DNA from: Streptomyces sp. KMM 9044
GTDB taxonomy: Bacteria; Actinomycetota; Actinomycetes; Streptomycetales; Streptomycetaceae
Direction of reading: 5' to 3'
NCBI RefSeq assembly: GCF_024701375.2
Contig: NZ_CP113910.1
Span: forward strand, 744,001 to 808,000
Length of the DNA: 64,000 bases
Shown here: positions 16,332-25,062 of the stretch, piece by piece
Numbering within the stretch: position 1 is the first letter of the stretch
Layout: every line of letters begins with the position of its first letter
The notes under the pieces: generated by a model
What the model was told of the DNA's origin: nothing
What the model saw: only the letters and a program-made list of their open reading frames with translations
Databases searched by the model: none
Translations under genes and position numbers: made by a program

Positions 16332-17419
16332 GTGATGCTCACCTTCCTCATGCCGGACCTCCTCGCGAACCTCCGGCCGGCCGGGGCCAGGGCCGCGACG
16401 AGCAGGGCGGTGCCGGCCGAGCCGGAGCGGGCGGCGAGCGCGGCCTGGAGCGGGATCGTGGCCCGGATGCCGCCGCCGACGGCGCGTTGGGTGAGCGGGG
16501 GCGAGGGGTTGAGTGCGGCGTGGACATAGGGCCGGGCGGCCGTGGCTGCGTAGGCGGCGCCCAGGGCGGTGGCGAGGACGCCGGTGGCCCGGGGCGGGCG
16601 CCCGGCCGGGCCGGGGCCCGGCAGGCCGGGGGCGGCTGCTGCCCGCCGGCCTGCCGGGAGTCGGGTGCGGCGGTGGCTGACCAGCCGCGTCAGCGCCCCC
16701 GTCGTCGCGAGGGCCGCCAGCGGGGCCAGGACCGAACCGCCGGTGGTCTCCCGGCGGGAGACGGCCGTGACCGCGAGGGTGTGCGTGCCGAGCAGCGCGG
16801 CCGAGGGCAGCGCTGCCCGGGCGCCGCCACCGGTGGCGGCCGCGCCCAGGAGAAGGTCCAGTCCGCGGGCGGCGGCCATGGCCGCGGGGCCGGCGGGTGT
16901 GTGCTTCAGCGCGAGGTCGTAGGCCCAGACGGTCGCCGCCAGGGGGACGGCCGCCGCGAGGGCGGGGCGTCCCGCTCCGGCGGCGAGCGCCAGTCCGGCG
17001 CCGGTGAGGGCACCGGCGGCGGTGAGGGCGGCGGCCGGGCGGATGCGGCCGGACGGAAGGGGGCGGTGCGTGCGTTCTGCGGCGTCCTCGGTGCGGTCCG
17101 CCCAGTCGTTCAGGGCCATGCCGGCCTCGTACAGGCACAGGGAGGATCCGATGGCGAGCAGGGTGCGGGGGCCGGGGCGCGCGCCGGCCGCCGCCGCGCC
17201 GGCCAGGGCGTCGCCGGGGACGGTGAACAGCGCGGGCAGGCGCAGCAGTTCGGCCCAGGCGCTCGCGCGGGCGGAGCGGGTGCGGGGGGCGCGGGGCGCG
17301 GGGCCGGGCAGGGGGGTGGCGGCGCCCCGGGGGGCCGCCCCGGGTACCGGATCGTCCGCCGCCGTCGGCCCGGCCCCCGGAGCGGGTGTGTCCCGCGCCG
17401 GGGCGCCCGTGCGGCTCAC
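16328..17419 (-). CDS. eboC: UbiA-type membrane prenyltransferase (EboC-like)
   Basis: The 363-residue protein starts at GTG 17419, overlapping the stop of the inositol-phosphate-synthase-like gene. After a Pro/Ala-rich N-terminus of about 50 residues, several alanine-leucine membrane helices follow. The first UbiA aspartate motif is visible as N-D-W-A-D-R-T-E-D-A, followed by R-P-L-P-S-G. The family moves prenyl or similar groups onto acceptors at the membrane; in Ebo clusters this is EboC. The acceptor could be the product of the neighbouring cyclitol-type enzyme (inference). Confidence 0.87.
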   Translation of the reverse strand: MSRTGAPARDTPAPGAGPTAADDPVPGAAPRGAATPLPGPAPRAPRTRSARASAWAELLRLPALFTVPGDALAGAAAAGARPGPRTLLAIGSSLCLYEAGMALNDWADRTEDAAERTHRPLPSGRIRPAAALTAAGALTGAGLALAAGAGRPALAAAVPLAATVWAYDLALKHTPAGPAAMAAARGLDLLLGAAATGGGARAALPSAALLGTHTLAVTAVSRRETTGGSVLAPLAALATTGALTRLVSHRRTRLPAGRRAAAAPGLPGPGPAGRPPRATGVLATALGAAYAATAARPYVHAALNPSPPLTQRAVGGGIRATIPLQAALAARSGSAGTALLVAALAPAGRRFARRSGMRKVSIT

Positions 17420-18591
17420 CGCTGCGCCCCGCGGTCGTCGGCGTCGTCCCGCAGCCGCCCGGCGAAGCGCCTGAGCTGAGCGTACTGTTCGGCCAGCGAG
17501 GACGGGCCGTCCCCCACCGGGTCCTTGAAGTAGAAGCCCAGTTCGCCCAGCGGACCGGACAGGCCCCTCTCCCGGGCGCGGGCGACCAGCCGGGCCAGGT
17601 CGAGGACGAGCGGCGCGGCGAGCGCCGAGTCGCAGCCCTGCCAGGTGGTCTGCAGGACCATGCGGGCGCCGAGGAAGCCGTCGAAGGCGATGTGGTCCCA
17701 GGCCGTCTTCCAGTCGCCGAGCGCGGGCACGTCGTCGATGTGGACCTCGCCCTCGGGGGTGGTGCCGAGGGTGTCGGCGAGGACGCGTTCCTTGCCGGCG
17801 TTCTTGGCGGCGGCAGCCGCGGGGTCGGCGAGGGCGGCACCGTCTCCGCCGCCCAGGAGGTTGGTGCCGGACCAGGCGCGCACGGCGAGGGCGCGCTGCA
17901 GGAACATCGGGCCGAGTACGGAACGCAGCAGTGTCTGACCGGTCTTGCCGTCGCGGCCCGCGTGGGGGACGGAGGCCGTCGCCGCCTGCTCGGCCAGCGC
18001 CGGGTGGTGCAGGCCTGCGGAGGGGGTGAAGTTGACGTAGGGGCAGCCGGCGCGCAGGGCGGCCGCCGCGTAGAGGGAACTCGGCGGCAGGGAGGCGTCG
18101 GCGGGGGCGGGCTCGGTGGAGGCGACGTTCACCACGACGGCGCCCGCGAGACCCTGGCGGCGCACGAAGTCGCGCATGTCGGCCGCGAACACGTCGATCA
18201 GTTCGTCGTCGTGGCGGCCCGGGCCGCCGTCCGTGTCGCCGGGCTGGGGGCCGCCGGGCCTGATCTCCTGGTCGGCGGCGACGAGTTCGGCGTGCACGGC
18301 GGAGGGCAGACCGTGCGGCAGGACGCCGCCGGCGACGAGGTGTTCGGCACGTTTGGGCAGCGGGCAGTCGACGGTGTCGTGGCCGCCGAAGACGAGGGAG
18401 GACAGCGGCGGCAGGCCGCACGGGGTGAAGTCGGGAGTCTCGGTGACCATGCCGGTCGGCGGGTGGAGTCCGGCGGCGACGGCGGCGCAGCCCGCGATCG
18501 CGGTCGTGGCCACGGATCCGCGCGCCCCGATGAGCCAGACGCCGAAGCGGGGGGTCGGGGAGGGGGTGGGGAGGGACGGTTCGGCGGACAT
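17416..18591 (-). CDS. Inositol-3-phosphate synthase-like protein of the Ebo cluster
   Basis: The 391-residue protein starts at ATG 18591 with AAGGAGG eight bases upstream. An N-terminal NAD-binding stretch (G-V-W-L-I-G-A-R-G-S-V-A-T-T), V-F-G-G-H-D-T, N-F-T-P-S and G-T-N-L-L-G-G-G-D are typical of myo-inositol-1(3)-phosphate synthases, which cyclise glucose-6-phosphate. It is the first gene of the coupled Ebo block. In cyanobacterial Ebo operons a dehydroquinate-synthase-like cyclase (EboD) takes the cyclase role, so this enzyme may substitute for it (inference). It may act on a substrate other than glucose-6-phosphate. Confidence 0.85.
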   Translation of the reverse strand: MSAEPSLPTPSPTPRFGVWLIGARGSVATTAIAGCAAVAAGLHPPTGMVTETPDFTPCGLPPLSSLVFGGHDTVDCPLPKRAEHLVAGGVLPHGLPSAVHAELVAADQEIRPGGPQPGDTDGGPGRHDDELIDVFAADMRDFVRRQGLAGAVVVNVASTEPAPADASLPPSSLYAAAALRAGCPYVNFTPSAGLHHPALAEQAATASVPHAGRDGKTGQTLLRSVLGPMFLQRALAVRAWSGTNLLGGGDGAALADPAAAAAKNAGKERVLADTLGTTPEGEVHIDDVPALGDWKTAWDHIAFDGFLGARMVLQTTWQGCDSALAAPLVLDLARLVARARERGLSGPLGELGFYFKDPVGDGPSSLAEQYAQLRRFAGRLRDDADDRGAQR

Positions 18592-18622
18592 GGGCAGCCT
18601 CCTTGTCGTACGCGAACCGGGT

Positions 18623-18698
18623 GCGAGCGCCGGAGAGAGGGGACGAGCGGGGTGCCGGGCGCGAGCGCCGGAGAGAGGGGACGAGCGGGGTGCCGGGC
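18623..18698. repeat. Tandem duplication of 38 bp upstream of the Ebo block
   Basis: 18623-18660 and 18661-18698 are identical. They lie between the ribosome site of the inositol-phosphate-synthase-like gene and the terminator hairpin of the preceding gene, in the leader or promoter zone. Confidence 0.9.
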
Positions 18699-18715
18699 GC
18701 GGGGCCCGGCGGGGA

Positions 18716-18749
18716 CGGCGGGCGGAGGTCCGGCGTCCTCCGCCCGCCG
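18716..18749 (-). terminator. Hairpin terminator after the ThuA-domain gene
   Basis: CGGCGGGCGGAGG (18716-18728) pairs perfectly with 18737-18749 around an 8-base loop. It starts 15 bp after the stop of the 1237-residue gene on the minus strand and so separates it from the Ebo block. Confidence 0.7.
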
Positions 18750-18764
18750 CCGTTCCGGTCGCCC

Positions 18765-21700
18765 TTAGGAGGGCAGTTCCTTCAGCTGGATGTTGCGGAA
18801 GGAGACGTGGTCGTCGGCTCCGTGGTTCTGGAGGCCGATGTGGCCGTCGGTCAGGCTCCGCTCGGGGTCCTTGTTGGTGAAGTCGTTGATCTTGACTCCG
18901 TTGAGGAACACCCTCAGGCGTTCGCCCTGGACCTTGATCTCGTAGGAGTTCCACTGGCCGGGCGGACGCAGGACCTGGTCACGGGCCTTGATGTTCGCCG
19001 ACTTGAACGAGTAGACGGAGCCCGTGGTGCGGTCGGGCGCGTCCGTGGCGTCGATCTGGATCTCGTAGCCCTTGTTCACCGCGGACCAGGGGTCGTCGGA
19101 GGCCGGGAAGCCCACGAAGATCCCGGAGTTGTCGTCGCCCCGCATCTTCCAGTCGAGCTTGAGGGAGTACGACGTCAGCTCCTTGGCCTGGTACCAGAGC
19201 AGCCCCATGCCGCCCTCGGACTCCAGGGTGCCGTCCTTGACGTCGAACGTGCCGGGGCCGGCCTGCTTCCAGCCGTCCAGGGTCCGGCCGTTGAAGATCT
19301 TCCGGTAACCCTTGTCCGGCTTGCAGTCCGCCTTGACCTGGCCGGTGGCGTACTGCAGACCGCCGAGCAGATGGGTGCGGAAGGCCTCCTCGGCGTAGGA
19401 CTCCTTGGTGTGGCCGCCGCCGGTGTAGAAGGAACGGCCGCCGCCGTAGCTCTGGCACCAGGCGATCGGGTGGTCGCCCTTCATGGTGCCGCCCTCGTAG
19501 GTCGTCTCGTCGAGGGTGGCGAGGACCTTGGCCTGCTCGCGCGGGTTGGTGCGGTAGTTGTACCACTCGTCGGTGCGTTCCCACGCGTCGTTCAGGTGCG
19601 CGGTGGACGGGTGGTCGTGGTCCTCGACGCGCACGGTGGCCTTCTGGGTGGCCGGGTGCGAGTCGAAGTAGGCGCCGACGAGACCGCCGTAGAACTCCCA
19701 GTCGTACTCGGTGTCGGCGGCGGCGTGGATACCCATGTAGCCGCCGCCGTTGCTGACGTAGTTCTCGAACGCCTTCTGCTGGTCGGCGTTCAGGACGTCA
19801 CCGGTGGTGGACAGGAAGGCCACCGCGTCGTACTTGGCGAGGTGGGCCGTGGTGAACTGTCCGGCCTCCTCGGTCGCGTCGACGGTGATGCCGGCCGGGC
19901 CGCCCAGTTCCTTCAGCGCGGCGATGCCCTCCGGGATGGAGTCGTGGCGGAAGCCTGCGGTCCTGGAGAAGACGAGGACCTTCTTGCCCTTCTTGAAGGG
20001 CTCCTTGGAGAACTCGAAGTCGTCCACGTCGTACAGCGCGCCCTCGCCGCCCCGGAAGACCAGGTAGATCTCCGTGGTGCCCTTGGGCAGCTTCCGCAGG
20101 GGCACGTCGACGTTCTGGAACATCTCCCAGCCACCGGTCGGGGGGATGTACGCCGAGCCGTGCAGTGTGCCGTCGGGCGAGCCGGTGCGCAGTTCGACGA
20201 AGCCGCCGGCGCCGCCGGAGGAGGCCCGCACGGTCAGCTTCTTCTGCCCGTCGAACCGGTAGGGGCTGAAGGAGATCCAGTCGCCGTCATTGATGTCGCC
20301 GACGGTCTTGCCGCCGTGGGCGCCGGTCTTGTTGATCACCGACACGCCCGACTGGGTGGTGAAGTGCTCGGCCTGGCGGTGCAGCGGCTGGAGCACGGTG
20401 CGGGCGGTGCCGGTCAGGGTCTCCTGGCCGTTGGCCCCGCCGTCGGTGTAACTGGCGCCGACGACACCGTAGATGTTGGCGTTGGGGTCGTGACCGCCGT
20501 CCCCGGCGGGCGGCTTGAGGGTGCCCTCACAGCCCGTCCCGCTGGTCAGCTCGTGGGCGTGGGAGTCGTGGCCGAGGCTGTAGACGACCTTGACCTTGGA
20601 GCAGTCGACCCTCTCCTCGGGGTCGGTGACGGTCACCTTGAAGGGAACCGGTTCGCCGAAGGCGGCCAGGCTGCCGTTGCCCGGAACCTCGATCCTCACC
20701 TTGGGTTCGGTGTTGCCGACCACGATCCGGACGCCGGCGTTGCCGGTGTTGCCCTCGGGGTCCGTCGCGGTGAAGGTCGCGGTGTAGGTGCCGATCTTCT
20801 TGTACTTGTGGGTGGGGGTGAGCCCCTCGCCCTCGGTTCCGTCGCCGAAGTCCCAGCTGTAGGCGAGGTCCGGGGAGTCGGCGTCCTCGGCGGAGGCGGT
20901 GAAGGCGACCTTCAGGCCGGCCGCTCCGGAGGTCTTGTCGGCGCTCACCTCCGCGATCGGGGAGAAGCCGTCCTCGGCGTTCTCGATCCGGTACAGCGCG
21001 GAGTTCTCGTCGCCCTGGAACCAGGAGACGCCGTAGTCCAGGACGTAGAGCGCGCCGTCGGGGCCGAACTCCATGTCCATGATCTGGGTGCCGGTCCACG
21101 GGAAGTCGTTGATCTTCGCGACCGTGCCGTTCTCGTTCTGCTCGATCCGCTTGATCCAGCGGCGGCCGAACTCGCCCGCGAAGAAGTCGCCGTCGTACGC
21201 CTCGGGGAACTTCACGCTGGAGTCGAGCTCGGGGTCGTAGCGGTAGACCGGGCCGGCCATCGGGGACTCGGAGCCGCTGCCGAACTCGGGCACGGAACCG
21301 CCGTCGTACGGGATCCAGGCGGCCTGGGCGGGCGGCAGGTCGACGAGGCCGGTGTTGTGCGGCGAGGTGTTCTTCGGGGCGGCGCAGTCGAACTTCTCGC
21401 CGGAGGCTCCGGTGGCGAAGTCGTAGTCGACGTAGGCGTCGTTGTCGCCGGTGCAGAACGGCCAGCCGAAGTTGGCGGCCTCGGTGACCTTGGCGAACTC
21501 GACCTGTCCCGCCGGACCCCGGTCCGGGTCGGCGGCTCCGGCGTCGGGGCCGTAGTCGCCGACGTAGACGGTGCCGGTCTCGTCGTCGACGCTCATGCGG
21601 AACGGGTTGCGGAAGCCCATCGCGTAGATCTCGGGACGGGTCTTCCGGGTGCCGGGGGCGAAGAGGTTGCCCTCCGGGACGGTGTACGAGCCGTCCTCGG

Positions 21701-22478
21701 CGACCTTGATGCGGAGGATCTTGCCGCGCAGGTCGTTGGTGTTGCCGGAGCTGCGGCGGGCGTCGAAGGCCGGGTTGCGGTCCGGCCGCTCGTCGATCGG
21801 CGTGAAGCCGTCGGAGGCGAAGGGGTTGGTGTCGTCGCCGGTGGACAGGTAGAGGTTGCCCTCGGCGTCGAAGTCGATGTCGCCGCCGACGTGGCAGCAG
21901 GTGCCGCGGGAGGCCGCGACGTCCAGGACCTTCTTCTCGCTGGCCAGGTCCAGCGTGCCGTTGGGGTTGAGGACGAAGCGGGAGAGGCGGTTGACGCCGT
22001 CGAACTTCTCGAAGTCCTCGGCGGTGCCGGTCTCCGGGGCGTCGCCCTCGGGGGTGTCGAGCGGCGGGGCGTAGTAGAGGTAGACCGCCCGGTTGTTCTC
22101 GAAGCCCGGGTCGATGCCGACGCCCTGCAGGCCCTCCTCGTCATGGCTGTAGACGGGAATCTTGCCGGCGACCTTGGTGACGCCGCCCTGGTCGGTGAGG
22201 CGCAGCGTGCCGTCGCGCGAGGTGTGCAGGACGCTGCGGTCCGGGAGCACGGTGAGCGACATCGGCTCGCCCGTCTCGGGTTCGCCCTTGGCGAGCGGTA
22301 CCTGCTGGAACCGCCCCTCGGCGGCTGCCGGTCCGTCGTGTTCCGGGTGTCCTGGGTGGGCGCCGGCGACGGGCGCCGGGGTGCCCACTGCCAGCATCAG
22401 GCCGGTGAACAAGGCGAGGGCGGTGCGAAGTCCGGGACGCCTCGTGGTGCGGGTGGATGTGAGTCTGCTTCTGTGCAC
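18765..22478 (-). CDS. Secreted sugar dehydrogenase-PKD-CBM6-ThuA-DUF1080 fusion
   Basis: The 1237-residue protein starts at GTG 22478 behind GGAGGGACTTC. A Sec signal (to about residue 40) is followed by a PQQ-type glucose/sorbosone dehydrogenase propeller (about 55-480; D-E-E-G-L-Q-G-V, G-F-R-N-P-F-R and E-F-G-R-R-W-I). Next come a PKD domain (about 495-580; Y-S-W-D-F-G-D-G-T), a further beta domain, a CBM6-like carbohydrate module (about 690-815), a ThuA domain (about 825-1040; F-S-R-T-A-G-F-R-H-D, G-G-G-Y-M-G-I-H) and a DUF1080/3-keto-disaccharide-hydrolase-like lectin fold at the end (I-F-N-G-R-T-L-D-G-W). ThuA and DUF1080 proteins are linked to 3-keto-glycoside metabolism. One polypeptide could thus oxidise and split a glycoside outside the cell (inference). 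Confidence 0.88.
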   Translation of the reverse strand: MHRSRLTSTRTTRRPGLRTALALFTGLMLAVGTPAPVAGAHPGHPEHDGPAAAEGRFQQVPLAKGEPETGEPMSLTVLPDRSVLHTSRDGTLRLTDQGGVTKVAGKIPVYSHDEEGLQGVGIDPGFENNRAVYLYYAPPLDTPEGDAPETGTAEDFEKFDGVNRLSRFVLNPNGTLDLASEKKVLDVAASRGTCCHVGGDIDFDAEGNLYLSTGDDTNPFASDGFTPIDERPDRNPAFDARRSSGNTNDLRGKILRIKVAEDGSYTVPEGNLFAPGTRKTRPEIYAMGFRNPFRMSVDDETGTVYVGDYGPDAGAADPDRGPAGQVEFAKVTEAANFGWPFCTGDNDAYVDYDFATGASGEKFDCAAPKNTSPHNTGLVDLPPAQAAWIPYDGGSVPEFGSGSESPMAGPVYRYDPELDSSVKFPEAYDGDFFAGEFGRRWIKRIEQNENGTVAKINDFPWTGTQIMDMEFGPDGALYVLDYGVSWFQGDENSALYRIENAEDGFSPIAEVSADKTSGAAGLKVAFTASAEDADSPDLAYSWDFGDGTEGEGLTPTHKYKKIGTYTATFTATDPEGNTGNAGVRIVVGNTEPKVRIEVPGNGSLAAFGEPVPFKVTVTDPEERVDCSKVKVVYSLGHDSHAHELTSGTGCEGTLKPPAGDGGHDPNANIYGVVGASYTDGGANGQETLTGTARTVLQPLHRQAEHFTTQSGVSVINKTGAHGGKTVGDINDGDWISFSPYRFDGQKKLTVRASSGGAGGFVELRTGSPDGTLHGSAYIPPTGGWEMFQNVDVPLRKLPKGTTEIYLVFRGGEGALYDVDDFEFSKEPFKKGKKVLVFSRTAGFRHDSIPEGIAALKELGGPAGITVDATEEAGQFTTAHLAKYDAVAFLSTTGDVLNADQQKAFENYVSNGGGYMGIHAAADTEYDWEFYGGLVGAYFDSHPATQKATVRVEDHDHPSTAHLNDAWERTDEWYNYRTNPREQAKVLATLDETTYEGGTMKGDHPIAWCQSYGGGRSFYTGGGHTKESYAEEAFRTHLLGGLQYATGQVKADCKPDKGYRKIFNGRTLDGWKQAGPGTFDVKDGTLESEGGMGLLWYQAKELTSYSLKLDWKMRGDDNSGIFVGFPASDDPWSAVNKGYEIQIDATDAPDRTTGSVYSFKSANIKARDQVLRPPGQWNSYEIKVQGERLRVFLNGVKINDFTNKDPERSLTDGHIGLQNHGADDHVSFRNIQLKELPS

Positions 22479-22575
22479 GAAGTCCCTCCGGTAACGGGGT
22501 GGGGCCGTACGGAACGGGTGCGAAGGCGTGCGGTGCGGGCGCCGGGGTGCGCCGTCACCCCGGAGGCATGGGTGT

Positions 22576-22619
22576 CCTGAACACTTCAGGGACGGTAACC
22601 GCGTTCGCCCGGGGCGAAC
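22576..22619. promoter_or_regulatory. Paired palindromes upstream of the ThuA-domain gene
   Basis: CCTGAACACTTCAGG (22576-22590) and GTTCGCCCGGGGCGAAC (22603-22619) are two short palindromes, each with a 3-base centre, about 100-140 bp before the GTG at 22478. They may be operator sites, for example for the ROK regulator of the cluster. No match to a known consensus is claimed. Confidence 0.35.
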
Positions 22620-22688
22620 ACCCCTTGGACCGGGGTTGCCCGAACTTTTCCCCGACGCAGGACAAAGCGGATTCGGGCAGGTCGGACC

Positions 22689-22714
22689 GGGGACCGGCGG
22701 ACGTTCCGGTCCCC
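22689..22714 (-). terminator. Hairpin after the isomerase gene
   Basis: GGGGACCGG (22689-22697) pairs with CCGGTCCCC (22706-22714) over an 8-base loop. It begins 28 bp after the isomerase stop on the minus strand. Confidence 0.55.
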
Positions 22715-22742
22715 GTCCCCGACCTGCCGTCGGGCGTGCGGT

Positions 22743-23741
22743 TCAGCTGTTGAACGCCGCGTCGAAGGAGGCCGACGGCGGGTCGAAGTCGTACGCCTTG
22801 AGCCGGGTCAGCGCCTCGGGGGCGCCCTGGAGCCGGTCCATGCCGGCGTCCTCCCATTCGACGGATACGGGGCCCTGGTAGTCGATGGAGCGCAGCATGC
22901 GGAAGACGTCCTCCCAGGGGACGTCCCCGTGGCCTGCGGAGACGAAGTCCCAGCCGCGCCGGGGATCGCCCCAGGGCAGGTGGGAGCCGAGGCGGCCGTT
23001 GCGGCCGTCGAGACGCTTGCGGGCCTCCTTGCAGTCGACGTGGTAGATCCGGTCGCGGAAGTCCCACAGGAAGCCGACCGGGTCGAGGTCCTGCCACACG
23101 AAGTGGGAGGGGTCGAAGTTGAGTCCGAAGGCCGGCCGGCGGCCGACCGCCTCCAGGGCACGGACGGTGGTCCAGTAGTCGTAGGCGATCTCGCTGGGGT
23201 GGACCTCGTGTGCGAACCGCACGCCCTCGGCGTCGAAGACGTCCAGGATCGGGTTCCAGCGCGTCGCGAAGTCCTCGTAGCCGCGGTCGATCATCGACTC
23301 GGGCGCGGGCGGGAACATGGCCACCAGGTGCCAGATCGCCGATCCGGTGAACCCGATGACGGTGTCGACGCCGAGGAGGGCCGCGGCGCGTGCGGTGTCC
23401 TTGATCTCGGCGGCGGCCCGCTGCCGTACGCCCTCGCCCTCGCCGTCGTCCCAGATCCTGGCCGGCAGGATGGCCTGGTGGCGTTCGTCGATGATGGCGT
23501 CGCAGACCGCCTGGCCGACCAGGTGGTTGGAGATCGCCCGGACCTTGAGGCCGTACTTGTCGAGCAGCTGACGGCGGGAGGCCACGTAGGACGGGTCGGC
23601 GAGTGCCTTGTCGACCTCGAAGTGGTCTCCCCAGCAGGCGAGTTCGAGTCCGTCGTAGCCGAAGTCGCGGGCGAGCCGGCAGACCTCCTCGAGGGGCAGG
23701 TCCGCCCACTGGCCGGTGAACAGTGTGAAGTCGCGGGGCAT
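22743..23741 (-). CDS. Sugar phosphate isomerase/epimerase
   Basis: The 332-residue cytoplasmic TIM-barrel protein starts at ATG 23741. Family features are F-T-G-Q-W-A-D at the start, [28 protein letters not shown] and V-E-W-E-D-A, giving the usual Glu-Asp-His-Glu metal site. It lies 23 bp after the Gfo/Idh/MocA gene, so the two are probably co-transcribed and act on the same sugar or cyclitol, one oxidising and one isomerising. Genes of this type often serve inositol or 3-keto-sugar catabolism. Confidence 0.88.
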   Translation of the reverse strand: MPRDFTLFTGQWADLPLEEVCRLARDFGYDGLELACWGDHFEVDKALADPSYVASRRQLLDKYGLKVRAISNHLVGQAVCDAIIDERHQAILPARIWDDGEGEGVRQRAAAEIKDTARAAALLGVDTVIGFTGSAIWHLVAMFPPAPESMIDRGYEDFATRWNPILDVFDAEGVRFAHEVHPSEIAYDYWTTVRALEAVGRRPAFGLNFDPSHFVWQDLDPVGFLWDFRDRIYHVDCKEARKRLDGRNGRLGSHLPWGDPRRGWDFVSAGHGDVPWEDVFRMLRSIDYQGPVSVEWEDAGMDRLQGAPEALTRLKAYDFDPPSASFDAAFNS

Positions 23742-23764
23742 GCGTGTCTGCCTTTCCCGGTTTC

Positions 23765-24982
23765 TCAGGCGGCGATCGGTGTGTAGACGGAGTTCTTCTC
23801 GGCACTCTCCTCCACGGCCGCCAGGACGCGCTGCACCTGCAGCCCGTCGGCGAAGGAGGGTTCGGGGGTGCGGCCCTCGGCGACGGCGTGGACCAGGTCG
23901 TGGGCCTGGTGCACGAAGGTGTGCTCGTAGCCGAGGCCGTGGCCCGGCGGCCACCAGGCGTCCAGGTAGGGGTGGTCGGGTTCGGTGACCAGGATGCGGC
24001 GGAAGCCCGCGTGGGCGGCGGGCTCGGTGCCGTCGTGGTAGGAGAGTTCGTTGAGCCGTTCCAGGTCGAAGGCCAACGATCCGCGCTCGCCGTTGAGTTC
24101 GATGCGCAGCGCGTTCTTGCGGCCGGTGGCGTACCGGGTGGCCTCGAAGGAGGCGAGGGCGCCGGAGGCGAAGCGGCCGGTGAACAGGGCGGCGTCGTCC
24201 ACGGTGACCTCGCCGGTGCCGGCGCTCTCGACGGCGGCCGGACCGCTGGTGGGCGCGGCGGGCAGCGGCCGCTGCCGGACGAACGTCTCGGTGAGCGCGG
24301 AGACGCCCGCCAGCCGCTCCCCCGCCAGGTACTGGGCGAGGTCGACGATGTGCGCGCCGAGATCGCCGAGCGAGCCGGAGCCGGCCTGCTCCCGGCGCAG
24401 CCGCCAGGTCAGCGGGAACGCCGGATCCACCAGCCAGTCCTGAAGGTATGTCACCCGTATGTGCCGCAGGGTGCCGATGCGGTCCTCGGCCACCATCCGC
24501 CGGGCCAGCGCGGTCGCGGGGACCCGGCGGTAGTTGAAACCGACCATCGCCAGCCGGCCCTGCCGCAGAGCCCGTTCGGCGGCGTCGGCCATCGCCTCGG
24601 CCTCGGCGACGGTGTTGGCGAGGGGTTTCTCGCACAGGACGTGCTTGCCCGCGGCGAGGGCTGCCAGCGCGATCTCGGCGTGGCTGTCACCGGGGGTGCA
24701 GATGTCGACGAGGTCGACGTCGTCCCGTTCGACCAGGGCGCGCCAGTCGGTCTCGGTGTCCGCCCAGCCGTGGCGGTCTGCCGCCGCACGCACCGCGGTG
24801 GCGTCCCGGCCGCAGATGACGGCCAGTTCGGGGCTCAACGGCAGGTCGAACATGCGGCCCGCGGTGCGCCAGCCCTGGGAGTGGGCGGCGCCCATGAAGG
24901 CGTAACCGACCATGCCGACGCGCAGTGGCGGCTTCCCCGTCTCTGCGCTGTCTGCCCCATCTGACTGCTGCGGCTGTGCCAT
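23765..24982 (-). CDS. Gfo/Idh/MocA-family NAD(P)-dependent oxidoreductase
   Basis: The 405-residue protein starts at ATG 24982. The Rossmann fold begins [11 protein letters not shown] (residues 21-31), followed by I-C-T-P-G-D-S-H and the catalytic E-K-P motif (V-L-C-E-K-P-L-A). A second block with L-G-A-H-I-V-D-L-A carries the usual His near the active site. These enzymes oxidise or reduce sugars and inositols at a ring position. It is directly followed by the isomerase gene and preceded by the ABC importer genes, which fits catabolism of an imported sugar. Confidence 0.9.
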   Translation of the reverse strand: MAQPQQSDGADSAETGKPPLRVGMVGYAFMGAAHSQGWRTAGRMFDLPLSPELAVICGRDATAVRAAADRHGWADTETDWRALVERDDVDLVDICTPGDSHAEIALAALAAGKHVLCEKPLANTVAEAEAMADAAERALRQGRLAMVGFNYRRVPATALARRMVAEDRIGTLRHIRVTYLQDWLVDPAFPLTWRLRREQAGSGSLGDLGAHIVDLAQYLAGERLAGVSALTETFVRQRPLPAAPTSGPAAVESAGTGEVTVDDAALFTGRFASGALASFEATRYATGRKNALRIELNGERGSLAFDLERLNELSYHDGTEPAAHAGFRRILVTEPDHPYLDAWWPPGHGLGYEHTFVHQAHDLVHAVAEGRTPEPSFADGLQVQRVLAAVEESAEKNSVYTPIAA

Positions 24983-25007
24983 ACGGATGTCCTCCTCGTC
25001 GTCGTGG

Positions 25008-25030
25008 CGGGCGGGGGTGGGCCCCGCCCG
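25008..25030 (-). terminator. Hairpin between the importer operon and the oxidoreductase gene
   Basis: CGGGCGGGG (25008-25016) pairs with CCCCGCCCG (25022-25030) over a 5-base loop in the 80-bp gap. It may partly terminate the ABC transcript and lower expression of the genes that follow. Confidence 0.5.
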
Positions 25031-25062
25031 GTGGGCTGGTCAGGCCCGTGGGGCGGGGCTCC

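Noticed and set aside
14997..17840. Very long minus-strand frame through eboC and the inositol-synthase-like gene
   Set aside because: Only the part from GTG 16331 codes (the isomerase); upstream the other frames carry the conserved motifs.
18603..22580. A 1325-codon open frame on the plus strand
   Set aside because: It is antisense to the well-supported dehydrogenase/ThuA gene; its valine/glycine-rich translation is what high-GC codons give in the complementary frame.
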